A stretch of DNA of 7,228 nucleotides from Oribacterium parvum (GCA_938022235.1 CALIEL010000171.1:1-7228); one strand, 5' to 3'; shown: positions 1-6,471, numbered from the stretch's first letter. Made by a program: numbers and translations. The notes: generated by a model from the letters alone, not told the origin.

Positions 1-350
1 TCAGCAAGTAGAGCTTTCAGGTGGGTGAGATTGGAACTTGCGATAAAATATGCTCTGTCAAGTAATCGTTGGCAACTCTATCATACAGACTAATGAATGT
101 CTTGCTTCGGCTTAGGCTCTGCCTCAAAGACACACTACGTTTCCTACTCGCTGCACTCGCTTTTTCACTCAGGCTCCTGCGCAAACTCGCCCTTCGGGCT
201 CAAACATGTGCCCGCCTTCGTTGCTAGAGTGCAGCTCCCTACGGAAGCCTCGTGACCGTCTTTTTCGTGCATAGCCTAAGCCCTCGCAAAGATTCCTTAA
301 TACCTCGTCCTAGAAAGCAAGTTCCTGCGATCTCCTCTTATTTCAGTATC
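1..350. other. Gene-free, repeat-like intergenic region
   Basis: I find no supportable gene here. Frame 1 is open from the window edge to a TAA at 91-93 (about 30 codons, ending in residues NRWQLYHTD). It could be the tail of a gene lying to the left, but that length is easily reached by chance and I do not recognise the peptide. From about 105 to 260 the sequence is rich in short mirrored GC words: an AGGC/GCCT pair near 111-124, a doubled CTCGC around TGCA at 148-162, and a GCCC-TTC-GGGC hairpin at 189-199. The stretch from about 208 (GTGCCCG) to 250 loosely resembles the opposite-orientation repeat units at 664-811 and may be an older, decayed copy. The short open frames here show no ribosome binding site or recognisable domain. 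Confidence 0.5.
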
Positions 351-644
351 GTAGAAATCCAAAATCAAAGCGGCAAATGCTATGTAGACATGAAAGAGGG
401 CAACCAGAGCCCGTCAGTACTTGTAGAAAGCCGTTGTAGAGAAGCACTGTAGAAATCCATAATTGAAGCGAAGGATGCTGTATAGGCAGGAAAGAGGGCA
501 AACTGCGCCCGCTAGAACTTGTAGAAAGCCGGTGAAGGGAAGAACTGTAGAAATCCAAAGCCGAAGCGAATGAAGCTGTACAGGTATGAAAGAGGGCAAT
601 CTGAGCCCGTCAGTACTTACTGAAAGCGAGCTATGCGAAGCTTG
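351..644 (+). repeat. Three tandem 98-bp direct repeats
   Basis: Three units follow each other without a gap at 351-448, 449-546 and 547-644, each beginning with GTAGAAATCC. They align over 98 columns with no indels. By eye, units 1 and 2 are roughly three-quarters or more identical, while unit 3 diverges in its last 25 bases. Each contains a GAAAGAGGGCAA block followed by a GCCC, giving a possible small GGGC/GCCC hairpin. The region is not coding: 98 is not a multiple of three, so the same peptide-like pattern recurs in different minus-strand frames, as expected of translated noncoding repeats. Exact 98-bp spacing points to tandem duplication of one ancestral unit. Function is unknown; the region lies at the downstream end of the minus-strand operon. 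Confidence 0.85.
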
Positions 645-795
645 AAGTTAGTACTGCTACGAAGGCGAAGTTAGCGGGAGCGTGCCCGATTTCATACCTG
701 TACAGCTTCTAAGCGTAGCCTTTTATCATTCTACAGTTCTATACTACGTGGCGAGGTTAGCGCAAGCGTGCCCGCTTTCCTGCCTATACAGCATC
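474..795. repeat. Nested imperfect palindrome formed by repeat units in both orientations
   Basis: Bases 474-494 are the exact reverse complement of 775-795 (21 bp). Nested inside, 572-591 is the exact reverse complement of 690-709 (20 bp), and 541-552 pairs with 729-740 (12 bp). The pairs are collinear, so one strand could fold into a long interrupted stem centred near 635-640. The 21-bp and 20-bp arms are homologous to each other but differ at about four positions, and each downstream arm carries the same variants as its own partner. Sequence between the arms has diverged more. This could be a large inverted duplication with some arms preserved, a structured RNA or DNA element, or recombination substrates. 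No recombinase or transposase gene is visible in the window. Confidence 0.8.
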
Positions 796-811
796 GGAGC
801 GTAGCCCTTTT
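664..811 (-). repeat. Two opposite-orientation repeat units, 86-bp spacing
   Basis: Units at 664-724 and 750-811 align over about 61 columns with roughly a dozen differences and one single-base indel; their starts are 86 bp apart. Both contain GTTAGCG, AGCGTGCCCG, TACAGC and AGCGTAGCC blocks in the same order. Read on the minus strand, their central part matches the AGCTGTA...GAAA block of the 98-bp forward units, so this is the same repeat family inverted. The right-hand unit runs into the 3' end of the glycosyltransferase gene and supplies its stop codon. The GC-rich inverted words might slow or end transcription of that operon, but no T-tract typical of an intrinsic terminator follows them. 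Confidence 0.75.
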
Positions 812-1809
812 CTTCTCCTCTTTCTCTCCGAAAGATACACATAGCAATTTTTAAAAAGTCTTGCTTCAATAGCGATCATTCTTCCAAGAGGCACTTCCCG
901 GAAATCCACCTTCTTCATTTCCTTTCTTTCCTTTAAGCCTTTAAAGATACCCTTTCGATAGGCCTTTCCGTAGCCCTTCTTTTGAAAGTAGAGAGCCTTA
1001 ATCAAAATTCCCAGTAAGAAGGGAAGGAAATTCAGAATTTTCATCCCGAGAGGAAAGTTTTTATAAAGCAGGAAGATAGAATTTCTGGCAGAAAGCTCTA
1101 CCTTAAAATCGCTGTATTTTCCGCCGCTGGTTCCGGAACCCACATGCTTACAAATGGCAGTGGGGCAGTAGTACACAGAGTAGCCCTTCCACTGGGCTCG
1201 AAAGGATAAGTCCACATCCTCCAGGTAGGCAAAATGCTTTTCATCAAAAAGTCCGGTTTCTTCCAAAAGAGGAATACTGTATAGGGAAGCCCCTCCGCAG
1301 GCGGAAAATACCTTTTCGGCCTTAGTCCACCGGGAAGCCTCATCCTCTAAACCTCTTTGGAAGGGAAAACCTAAGAGACACAGTTCGTCCCCTGCATCAT
1401 CCATCAGGCTGGGGTCATGCATCTTTACCATTTTGGAGGAAAGGGCAAATACCTTTTCTCCTTTTTTTTCTTTTTCTTCCATGAAAAGCAGAAGCTGCTC
1501 CACAAAATCAGGAGCCACCTCCGTATCGTTGTTTAAAAGCAGGGCATAGCTTGCTCCCTGCTCCTTGGCCCAGAGTATTCCCTGGTTCACTGCAGTGGCA
1601 AAGCCTGTGTTTTCCGTATTTTGAATCAGGAAAATCCGCTCCGGATCCTGCTCCATCCAATACCGGATTTGCTTTTCACTGTCGTCCTTGGAAGCATTGT
1701 CCACAAAAAGAATAGAAAAGTCCTGCCTACTTTGCGAAAGCAAAGCAGGCATGCACTTTTCTAAAAAATGAGCTCCATTATAGTTTGGTATAACGATGGT
1801 TGTTTTCAT
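784..1809 (-). CDS. GT2 family glycosyltransferase (rhamnosyltransferase/WbbL-like)
   Basis: This 341-residue protein probably transfers a sugar from a nucleotide donor to a growing surface glycan at the cytoplasmic face of the membrane. GT-A fold landmarks are IPNYNG at 7-12, VDNAS at 36-40, NTGFA at 67-71, the metal/donor motif NNDTE at 93-97, CGGASLY at 171-177, and FAYLEDVDLSFR around 193-204 with the expected acidic catalytic region, then HVGSGTS at 222-228. A hydrophobic stretch at about 255-274 may associate with the membrane; the tail is very basic. Length is normal for the family. The ATG at 1809 is preceded by AAGGGA six bases upstream, which overlaps the TAA of the transpeptidase gene; the 11-bp gap implies one transcript. 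The last codons and TAG lie inside an inverted repeat unit, so the C-terminus may have been replaced by repeat sequence. Donor and acceptor cannot be read from sequence. Confidence 0.93.
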   Translation of the reverse strand: MKTTIVIPNYNGAHFLEKCMPALLSQSRQDFSILFVDNASKDDSEKQIRYWMEQDPERIFLIQNTENTGFATAVNQGILWAKEQGASYALLLNNDTEVAPDFVEQLLLFMEEKEKKGEKVFALSSKMVKMHDPSLMDDAGDELCLLGFPFQRGLEDEASRWTKAEKVFSACGGASLYSIPLLEETGLFDEKHFAYLEDVDLSFRAQWKGYSVYYCPTAICKHVGSGTSGGKYSDFKVELSARNSIFLLYKNFPLGMKILNFLPFLLGILIKALYFQKKGYGKAYRKGIFKGLKERKEMKKVDFREVPLGRMIAIEARLFKNCYVYLSERKRRRKGLRSDAV

Positions 1810-1820
1810 TTGTTTGTCCC

Positions 1821-3428
1821 TTAGGCATTGGGTTCAATGATATTTTCTTCCGCTTCCTTAGCTACTTCCTTCTTGGAGTCGGCTACACTCTTGGCATCCT
1901 CTGCACTTTGCTTGCCGGCAACAACAGGATCCGTAGGATCGTAGTTCTGCTCTCTGGGGATAGCCTGCATGATGGCATCCTTTTCGATGGGACCCTTGTC
2001 CCAGGCATCGGAATACACGGTTACGGGGGTACCGTTCTTACAGTTTTCGTAGACCCACTGGGAATCGATGGCTCTTAAACGGATACATCCGCCGGAAATA
2101 GCCTGATCGATAAAGTTGTAGTTGATGGCATCAAAGCTGTGGGGGTCCGCCTTTTCATATAATAAGGAATGAATCAAAAATCCCTTATAGAAACGGGAGA
2201 GGAACTGGGTGTAGCAATCCTTATGCATGAAGTGCCAACGATATTTTTGGTAAATCTTGAAAGTACCAAGAGGGGTATCCGGTCCTACACTACACATCAT
2301 GGTTTTATAAGGAATAGTGAATTTTCCTTCCTCGTCCTTGGTCATCACATAGAGGGTTCTGGTTTCTTTATTAATACGGATGCTGTAGGCAGCCTGCTTA
2401 CCCATAATCGGCTCTAAGTCCTTTAAGGCAATACCCTGTTCGTTTAGGTAAATGCGATAGCCGTTTACAACCTTCCAGCCTCTCTGGGCAACACCGTTTT
2501 CAAAGTAGTACTGGTTGGAATCCGGGTCAAAGGCATAGCCGGTATAGGGGCTGTTGTCGGCGGTTTGGTACTTAGGTTCTCCATTTTCAAAATAGAGTCC
2601 CTCCTGATATGCACTGTCTAACGCCTTCCCGCGCTTTCCGCTAAATTCTACACCGTTTTTCCATAGGGCAATCTTTAAGCCCACAATGTACTTGTCTCCG
2701 GAAAAGCTTCCGCAGGCTTCTCCGCTTTTCGCCCAATCCGTTACGGTACCGTCACTTAATACTGCACGGTAGTAGATTTCTCCCATGGTATGGGTATAAC
2801 CCTTAACTCTCAGCATGATAGCGGTAACGGTTCCCTTATCCGGGGTGGTTTCTCCGGATGCCGCCCAGGGTCCCCAGGAGCCAGAGGGAGAATAGGTACG
2901 ATAATACCATCTTCCTACGTTCTGGTGCTCCAGCATAATTCTTTGGAAGCCGTTGGGACTGAAGGTAAAGGACTGGTTGTCCTGGCTGTAGCCGTAGTCA
3001 ATACGCTCTCCTGCGGAATTATAAATATAGTAGGTCGCCAAGGGAACCAGATTTAAAACGGGGTCAGCGGCCATATCTCCGGCATGATCGGTTGTCATAA
3101 AGGTACGAATGGCATCTACGGTAAGCTCTGTTTTTTCCAATGGTGCGGATTCCTGCACTGTGGCATTATTCTCTCCGCTGTTATTCCGGGAAGTACCGTT
3201 TGTATTCTCTCCGGCATTGCTGCTTCCGGAATCTGTATTTCCGGGACTTAGGTCGGTACTATTACTTCCGTCTACAGGACCCTGAGAAATTGAGGGGGCA
3301 TTTTCCTCTGTATATACAATGGCGGTATTTTCCGTACCCTCTACAGGATTTGCCAAAGCAAGAAAGGGCTGTGTTGCGGAAATACTCATTAGTGTAAGAA
3401 TGGCAGCGAATTTTTTCGCTTGATTCAT
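1821..3428 (-). CDS. Secreted L,D-transpeptidase (YkuD domain) with wall-binding repeats
   Basis: This 535-residue exported enzyme probably forms 3-3 peptidoglycan crosslinks or attaches proteins to stem peptides. Residues 1-26 form a signal peptide (basic start, hydrophobic core, ALA before the cut). Residues 28-100 are a Ser/Thr/Asn/Gly-rich linker. About 170-258 holds two ChW-like repeats (YYR followed by a W and AxSGE). About 294-336 resembles choline/glucan-binding wall repeats (YYFENG, GW, NGYRIYL). The YkuD domain spans about 347-473, with His420 (IHS) and SGGCIRL carrying the nucleophile Cys448 and Arg450. The usual SHGC histidine is Gly here, a variant I recall as common in clostridial homologues. 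The tail from 480 is charged and polar. I chose the ATG at 3428, six bases after AAGGAGG, over a TTG at 3434 that abuts that site. It heads an operon with the glycosyltransferase downstream. Confidence 0.93.
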   Translation of the reverse strand: MNQAKKFAAILTLMSISATQPFLALANPVEGTENTAIVYTEENAPSISQGPVDGSNSTDLSPGNTDSGSSNAGENTNGTSRNNSGENNATVQESAPLEKTELTVDAIRTFMTTDHAGDMAADPVLNLVPLATYYIYNSAGERIDYGYSQDNQSFTFSPNGFQRIMLEHQNVGRWYYRTYSPSGSWGPWAASGETTPDKGTVTAIMLRVKGYTHTMGEIYYRAVLSDGTVTDWAKSGEACGSFSGDKYIVGLKIALWKNGVEFSGKRGKALDSAYQEGLYFENGEPKYQTADNSPYTGYAFDPDSNQYYFENGVAQRGWKVVNGYRIYLNEQGIALKDLEPIMGKQAAYSIRINKETRTLYVMTKDEEGKFTIPYKTMMCSVGPDTPLGTFKIYQKYRWHFMHKDCYTQFLSRFYKGFLIHSLLYEKADPHSFDAINYNFIDQAISGGCIRLRAIDSQWVYENCKNGTPVTVYSDAWDKGPIEKDAIMQAIPREQNYDPTDPVVAGKQSAEDAKSVADSKKEVAKEAEENIIEPNA

Positions 3429-3434
3429 AGTCAA

Positions 3435-3441
3435 CCTCCTT
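3435..3441 (-). promoter_or_regulatory. Ribosome binding site deciding the transpeptidase start
   Basis: On the minus strand this reads AAGGAGG and sits six bases before the ATG at 3426-3428. The upstream in-frame TTG (3432-3434) touches the site directly and is too close to be used. Confidence 0.8.
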
Positions 3442-3497
3442 AAATTCTAATATACCTATGAACCTTAACACAAAAACGCAAAAAGAACTAGGGAGCA

Positions 3498-3526
3498 TTT
3501 ACATTTTCATGGGATTACTATAGAAT
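3498..3526 (+). promoter_or_regulatory. Predicted sigma-A promoter for the aminotransferase operon
   Basis: TTTACA at 3498-3503 (-35) and TAGAAT at 3521-3526 (-10) are separated by the ideal 17 bp. Transcription would begin near 3533, giving a short leader of about 28 bases containing AAGGAGG at 3549-3555, five bases before the ATG at 3561. The prediction comes from consensus match and placement only. Confidence 0.6.
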
Positions 3527-3560
3527 TGTAAAAATCTCGACAGAATTTAAGGAGGAAGTA

Positions 3561-4673
3561 ATGAAAAAGAAAGAAGAACTCTACGTTACAAAATCAAGCC
3601 TTCCTCCTTTGGAGGAATTTCTTCCCTATTTGGAAAAGTTATGGGAAACTCGTCTTTTAACCAATATGGGAGAATTTCATGAACAATTTAAAAAAGAGCT
3701 TTCCGACTTTCTTTCCGTGGAAAATACGGAGCTTTTTGTGAATGGTCATGTCGCTTTAGAGCTTTTGATTGAAAGCCTGGGAAAGAAGGGAGAAATTATC
3801 ACCACACCCTTTTCCTTTGCCAGCACCACCCATGCCATCGTCAGAAATGGCTGTACTCCGGTGTTCTGCGATATTGAAGAGGATTTTTATACCATCGATG
3901 TAAAGAAGCTTCGCTCCCTGATTAGTAAGGATACGGTGGCTATATTACCGGTACATGTTTATGGGCATATTTGCGATGTGGAGGAGTTGGATAGGATTTC
4001 CAAGGAATACGGTATTCCGGTGCTTTATGATGCTGCCCACGCCTTTGGGGAACGTTACCATGGAAGAGGAGTGGGAAGCTTTGGCTATGCCTCCATGTTT
4101 TCCTTTCATGCTACCAAAGTTTTTCACAGTATAGAGGGCGGAGCGGTTTGTATAGGGGAGAAAAATCCTGAGCTTATGCATAAGCTTTATGCCCTGAAAA
4201 ACTTCGGTATTATGGGGCAGGAAAGCGTGGAGTTGGTGGGCTGTAACGGGAAAATGAATGAATTTTCCGCATCCATGGGACTTTGCAATTTACGGCATAT
4301 AGGGGAATATATTAAGGAAAGGGAAAAGCGGTACCGGCATTACGAAAGCCTGTTAAAGGACGTCCCCGGTCTTATTTTTCCTAAGGAGCAGGAGGGGGTG
4401 GAGAAAAACTATGCCTATTTACCGGTTCGGATTTTAGGAGAGGGAAGAAGAAATCAGATTTTCTCCCTTCTGGAAAAAGAAGGCATTCATCCCAGAAAAT
4501 ACTTTTATCCTTTGATTTCCGACTATGATTGCTATAAAGGAAAGTTTTCGGGGGATGGCACGCCGATAGCCAAGCGAATTGCGGAGGAAATACTGACTTT
4601 GCCCATCTATCCTGATTTGGATTTTTCCGATATTGAAAGAATTTCCGTTATTTTACAAAAGGAGTGTTCATGA
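3561..4673 (+). CDS. DegT/DnrJ/EryC1/StrS sugar aminotransferase, VioA-like
   Basis: This 370-residue PLP enzyme probably converts a nucleotide-linked 4-keto-6-deoxy sugar into its 4-amino sugar, with glutamate as the usual amino donor. The N-terminal pattern (LPPLEEFLPYLEKLW, LLTNMGEFHEQF) and the TTPFSFASTTHAIVRNG segment at 81-97 resemble VioA-type dTDP-4-amino-4,6-dideoxyglucose transaminases. Asp157 in YDAAHAFG should contact the PLP ring nitrogen, and Lys186 in SFHATKVFH should form the Schiff base, followed by the family's EGGAV. NYAYLPVR at 283-290 and the C-terminal LPIYPDL are also typical. Length is normal for the family. The gene starts the plus-strand operon with AAGGAGG five bases upstream, and its TGA overlaps the ATG of the next gene. 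Family and fold are secure; the product sugar is inferred from my memory of VioA, and other 3- or 4-aminated sugars are possible. Confidence 0.93.
   Translation: MKKKEELYVTKSSLPPLEEFLPYLEKLWETRLLTNMGEFHEQFKKELSDFLSVENTELFVNGHVALELLIESLGKKGEIITTPFSFASTTHAIVRNGCTPVFCDIEEDFYTIDVKKLRSLISKDTVAILPVHVYGHICDVEELDRISKEYGIPVLYDAAHAFGERYHGRGVGSFGYASMFSFHATKVFHSIEGGAVCIGEKNPELMHKLYALKNFGIMGQESVELVGCNGKMNEFSASMGLCNLRHIGEYIKEREKRYRHYESLLKDVPGLIFPKEQEGVEKNYAYLPVRILGEGRRNQIFSLLEKEGIHPRKYFYPLISDYDCYKGKFSGDGTPIAKRIAEEILTLPIYPDLDFSDIERISVILQKECS
4658..4664 (+). promoter_or_regulatory. Ribosome binding site inside the aminotransferase gene
   Basis: AAAGGAG lies five bases before the ATG at 4670-4672, within the last codons of the preceding gene. 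It favours that ATG over the in-frame GTG at 4664, whose G belongs to this site. Confidence 0.75.
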
Positions 4674-5716
4674 AAAATATTCTGTGTACAGCCTTGGGCT
4701 CCTTTTCCACCAAGACGGTTATAGAAGGACTGGAAAAGAAGGGCTATACCGTATATGGTGCGGACTGTTATCCCGGAGAGTGGATTCCCATGGCGAAAAG
4801 GGTGAAGGACTTTGCGCAAATTCCCTTAGTACGGGAGGAAGAGGTATATTTGGACAGAATTCTTTCCTTATGTAAGGAGTGGAAGCTTTCCGCTATTTTT
4901 CCGCTGATTGATTTGGAAGTGGATTTTTATGAAAAACATAAGGAGCGCTTTCAAAAGGAGGGAATTACCCTTTGTATTCCAAAGGGGGATCTAAGTCTGA
5001 TTCGGGACAAATACCTTTTAAGTAAATTTCTTTCCGACAAGCTGGAAGAGGGATTTTCCGTGATTCCCGGAGAAGAGTATGAAGATTTGGATTTTGAGAA
5101 TCTATCTTTTCCCATGATTGCCAAGAAAAGAAACGGCCGTTCCTCAGAGGGCTTGTGTGAGATTGAAGATGAGGATCAGTTGGGATTTTTCTGCAATAAG
5201 ATGTGGAGAGAAGAGGAGAAGAACTACATTTTCCAAAGAAAAATCGAAGGGAAGGTCTATACCGTAGATTACTTTCGAGGTCATGGGGGAGTGGATAGAG
5301 CACTGGTACGGAAAGAAAATCTTCGGACGAAAAATGGAGCCGGAGTCAGTGTGGAAATTTTGCCGGAGAAGGGTATTGAAAGGCAGTGCAAGCGGATTGC
5401 AGAAGCTTTAAATCTTTATGGTCTTGTGAATTTTGAGTGGATTTATGAGGAGCAGGAGGACTGCTTTTATTTTCTGGAAATCAATCCCCGACCTTCCGGC
5501 GGAATAGGATTTTCCGTGCTGGCGGGAGCGCCCTTTGTGGAAGAGGCGGCAACATTCTATCTTTCTGAGACACCGGAACAGGATGCCGAAGGAGAGAAGG
5601 CTGCAGGAAGGCTGTCAGAAACAAAGGCGATGGCGGATTTTGTTTCTCAAAAGCCGGAAGCCGGTATTCGTTATGGTTTTTACGGAAAGTATTATGATGA
5701 TTTTTATCTTTCCTAG
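4670..5716 (+). CDS. ATP-grasp family ligase (carbamoyl-phosphate-synthase/PylC-like)
   Basis: This 348-residue cytoplasmic protein should use ATP to activate a carboxylate as acyl phosphate and join it to an amine or similar nucleophile. An N-terminal pre-ATP-grasp half (ILCTALGSFST at 4-14; YGADCYPGEW at 29-38; LSAIFPLIDLE at 73-83) is followed by DKYLLSKF at 113-120. The ATP-binding segment PMIAKKRNGRSSEG spans about 148-161, and the hallmark metal-binding LEINPRPSGG lies at 269-278 with Glu270 and Asn272. The start is ATG 4670, sharing ATGA with the aminotransferase stop, so the two are probably translationally coupled and may act on one pathway. The attractive inference is that it acylates the newly made amino sugar, for instance with an amino acid. 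It could instead make a small metabolite unrelated to the glycan; sequence alone does not give the substrate. Confidence 0.88.
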   Translation: MKNILCTALGSFSTKTVIEGLEKKGYTVYGADCYPGEWIPMAKRVKDFAQIPLVREEEVYLDRILSLCKEWKLSAIFPLIDLEVDFYEKHKERFQKEGITLCIPKGDLSLIRDKYLLSKFLSDKLEEGFSVIPGEEYEDLDFENLSFPMIAKKRNGRSSEGLCEIEDEDQLGFFCNKMWREEEKNYIFQRKIEGKVYTVDYFRGHGGVDRALVRKENLRTKNGAGVSVEILPEKGIERQCKRIAEALNLYGLVNFEWIYEEQEDCFYFLEINPRPSGGIGFSVLAGAPFVEEAATFYLSETPEQDAEGEKAAGRLSETKAMADFVSQKPEAGIRYGFYGKYYDDFYLS

Positions 5717-5732
5717 CTAAGAAAGATAAAAA
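5701..5732 (+). other. Perfect 12-bp hairpin at the ATP-grasp stop codon
   Basis: TTTTTATCTTTC at 5701-5712 pairs perfectly with GAAAGATAAAAA at 5721-5732 around an eight-base loop (CTAGCTAA) that contains the end of the TAG stop. The stem is mostly A-T, and no T-run follows on either strand, so it does not look like a standard intrinsic terminator. Its place in the 41-bp gap before the next gene suggests RNA processing, partial attenuation or 3'-end protection. The structure is seen in sequence; the role is a guess. Confidence 0.6.
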
Positions 5733-5748
5733 GTTAAAAAATTCTTCT

Positions 5749-5755
5749 AAGGAGG
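5749..5755 (+). promoter_or_regulatory. Ribosome binding site unusually close to the next ATG
   Basis: AAGGAGG ends only two bases before the ATG at 5758, whereas the other genes here have five or six. The next codon, TTG at 5761, has the normal spacing of five and could be the real start; the protein would lose one residue. Confidence 0.55.
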
Positions 5756-5757
5756 AT

Positions 5758-6450
5758 ATGTTGGAAGAAAAGAAATTACTCTGGATTATTCCCGCTTACA
5801 ATGAGGCGAAGAGTCTGGACGCGGTGGTGGAAGACATTTTGTCCGCAGATCCTAAGGCGGACTATATTATTGTTTCTGACGGTTCCACAGACGGAACTGT
5901 GGAGCTTTGTCAGAAAAAGGGCTATTCCTACCTTGCTCTTCCGGAAAATCTCGGCTTAACGGCCTGTTTTCAAACCGGTATGCGCTATGCGGATCAAAGA
6001 GGCTATGCCTATGCCTTGCAGTTTGACGGCGACGGACAACACCGTGCGGAGGATGTGGCGGCTTTGCTGGAGGAAGCGGAAAATGGCGTGGACATTGTTT
6101 GCGGGTCCCGTTTTTTGGAAAAGAAAAAAGGAGGCTCTTTACGAGACTTCGGTTCTGCCTTAATCAGTCTGGCTATTCTTTTAAGAACCGGAACAAAACT
6201 GACGGACCCCACCTGTGGACTTCGGATTTACGGGCGGGAAGCCATTCTTCGCTTTTCCAGAGAACGAAATTTCTCTCCGGAGCCGGATACTCTGGCCCAT
6301 TTACTTTTGGCGGGAATGACGGTTTCCGAGGTGCCGGTAAAGATTCGGGAAAGACGGGAGGGAGAGTCCTATTTAAAACCCTGGAATGCGGCAAAATATA
6401 TGACCAGAGTACTTTTGTCTATCTTATTTTTCGGGAATACAAAAATATAG
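5758..6450 (+). CDS. GT2 glycosyltransferase, dolichyl-phosphate-mannosyltransferase (DPM1)-like
   Basis: This 230-residue enzyme resembles the DPM1/polyprenyl-phosphate glycosyltransferase group, which moves a sugar from a nucleotide donor to a lipid phosphate carrier or glycan acceptor. Motifs in order are IPAYNEA at 11-17, SDGSTDG at 40-46, ENLGLTACFQTGMRYA at 63-78, the DxD-bearing QFDGDGQH at 88-95 (Asp90 and Asp92), CGSRF at 115-119, DPTCGLRIYGR at 150-160 and SPEPD at 173-177. Only the core GT domain is present: there is no C-terminal membrane domain, and the hydrophobic end (216-226) is too short to be a confident membrane span. Bacterial relatives often sit beside a small DUF2304 membrane protein, but none is found here; the flippase follows after 21 bp. 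It is probably cotranscribed with the aminotransferase and ligase despite the hairpin before it. The donor is unknown. Confidence 0.92.
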   Translation: MLEEKKLLWIIPAYNEAKSLDAVVEDILSADPKADYIIVSDGSTDGTVELCQKKGYSYLALPENLGLTACFQTGMRYADQRGYAYALQFDGDGQHRAEDVAALLEEAENGVDIVCGSRFLEKKKGGSLRDFGSALISLAILLRTGTKLTDPTCGLRIYGREAILRFSRERNFSPEPDTLAHLLLAGMTVSEVPVKIRERREGESYLKPWNAAKYMTRVLLSILFFGNTKI

Positions 6451-6471
6451 AAAGTAGTGAAATAGAGCGTA

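Larger units (their letters stand above)
3429..3560. promoter_or_regulatory. Divergent promoter region with a 14-bp inverted repeat
   Basis: This 132-bp gap separates the two divergent operons. The sequence AGAATTTAAGGAGG occurs on the plus strand at 3542-3555 and, exactly inverted, at 3435-3448, so both first genes carry the same eight AT-rich bases plus ribosome binding site in their leaders. This may be coincidence around two strong ribosome sites, a shared ancestral leader, or a common target for a regulator. A minus-strand -10-like TATATT lies at 3449-3454, but I see no good -35 partner, so the transpeptidase promoter is only tentative. The gap is too small for a typical riboswitch and I recognise none. 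Confidence 0.55.

Noticed and set aside
1..93. Open frame at the left edge ending in TAA, possibly the tail of an upstream gene
   Set aside because: About 30 codons without a stop is expected by chance reasonably often, and the peptide matches no family I know, so it is only mentioned in the intergenic entry.
252..452. Plus-strand 66-codon open frame
   Set aside because: It runs from unrelated sequence into the repeat array, with no ribosome site and no family resemblance.
343..599. Two overlapping minus-strand open frames with similar repetitive peptides (WIST, GFLQVL, CPLSC)
   Set aside because: The similarity is the 98-bp DNA repeat read in shifted frames; there is no ribosome site or recognisable domain.
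351..644. CRISPR array
   Set aside because: The units are contiguous 98-bp repeats that diverge along their length; there are no short identical repeats separated by unique spacers and no cas genes.
474..795. Insertion sequence with terminal inverted repeats, or an invertible promoter
   Set aside because: No transposase or recombinase is encoded between or near the arms, and I see no target-site duplication; inversion is kept only as an untested option.
2083..2091. Gly in place of His in the transpeptidase SHGC motif as a sign of inactivation
   Set aside because: The nucleophile Cys448, Arg450 and His420 are intact, and I recall SGGC-type variants as common in clostridial YkuD enzymes, so loss of function is not indicated.
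2358..2366. Plus-strand open frames within the transpeptidase gene (for example 2169-2417, 2790-3056, 3140-3397)
   Set aside because: They are antisense shadows of a well-supported gene with clear domains.
5701..5732. Intrinsic terminator after the ATP-grasp gene
   Set aside because: The stem is A/T-rich and no T-run follows it on either strand, so it fails the usual terminator pattern.
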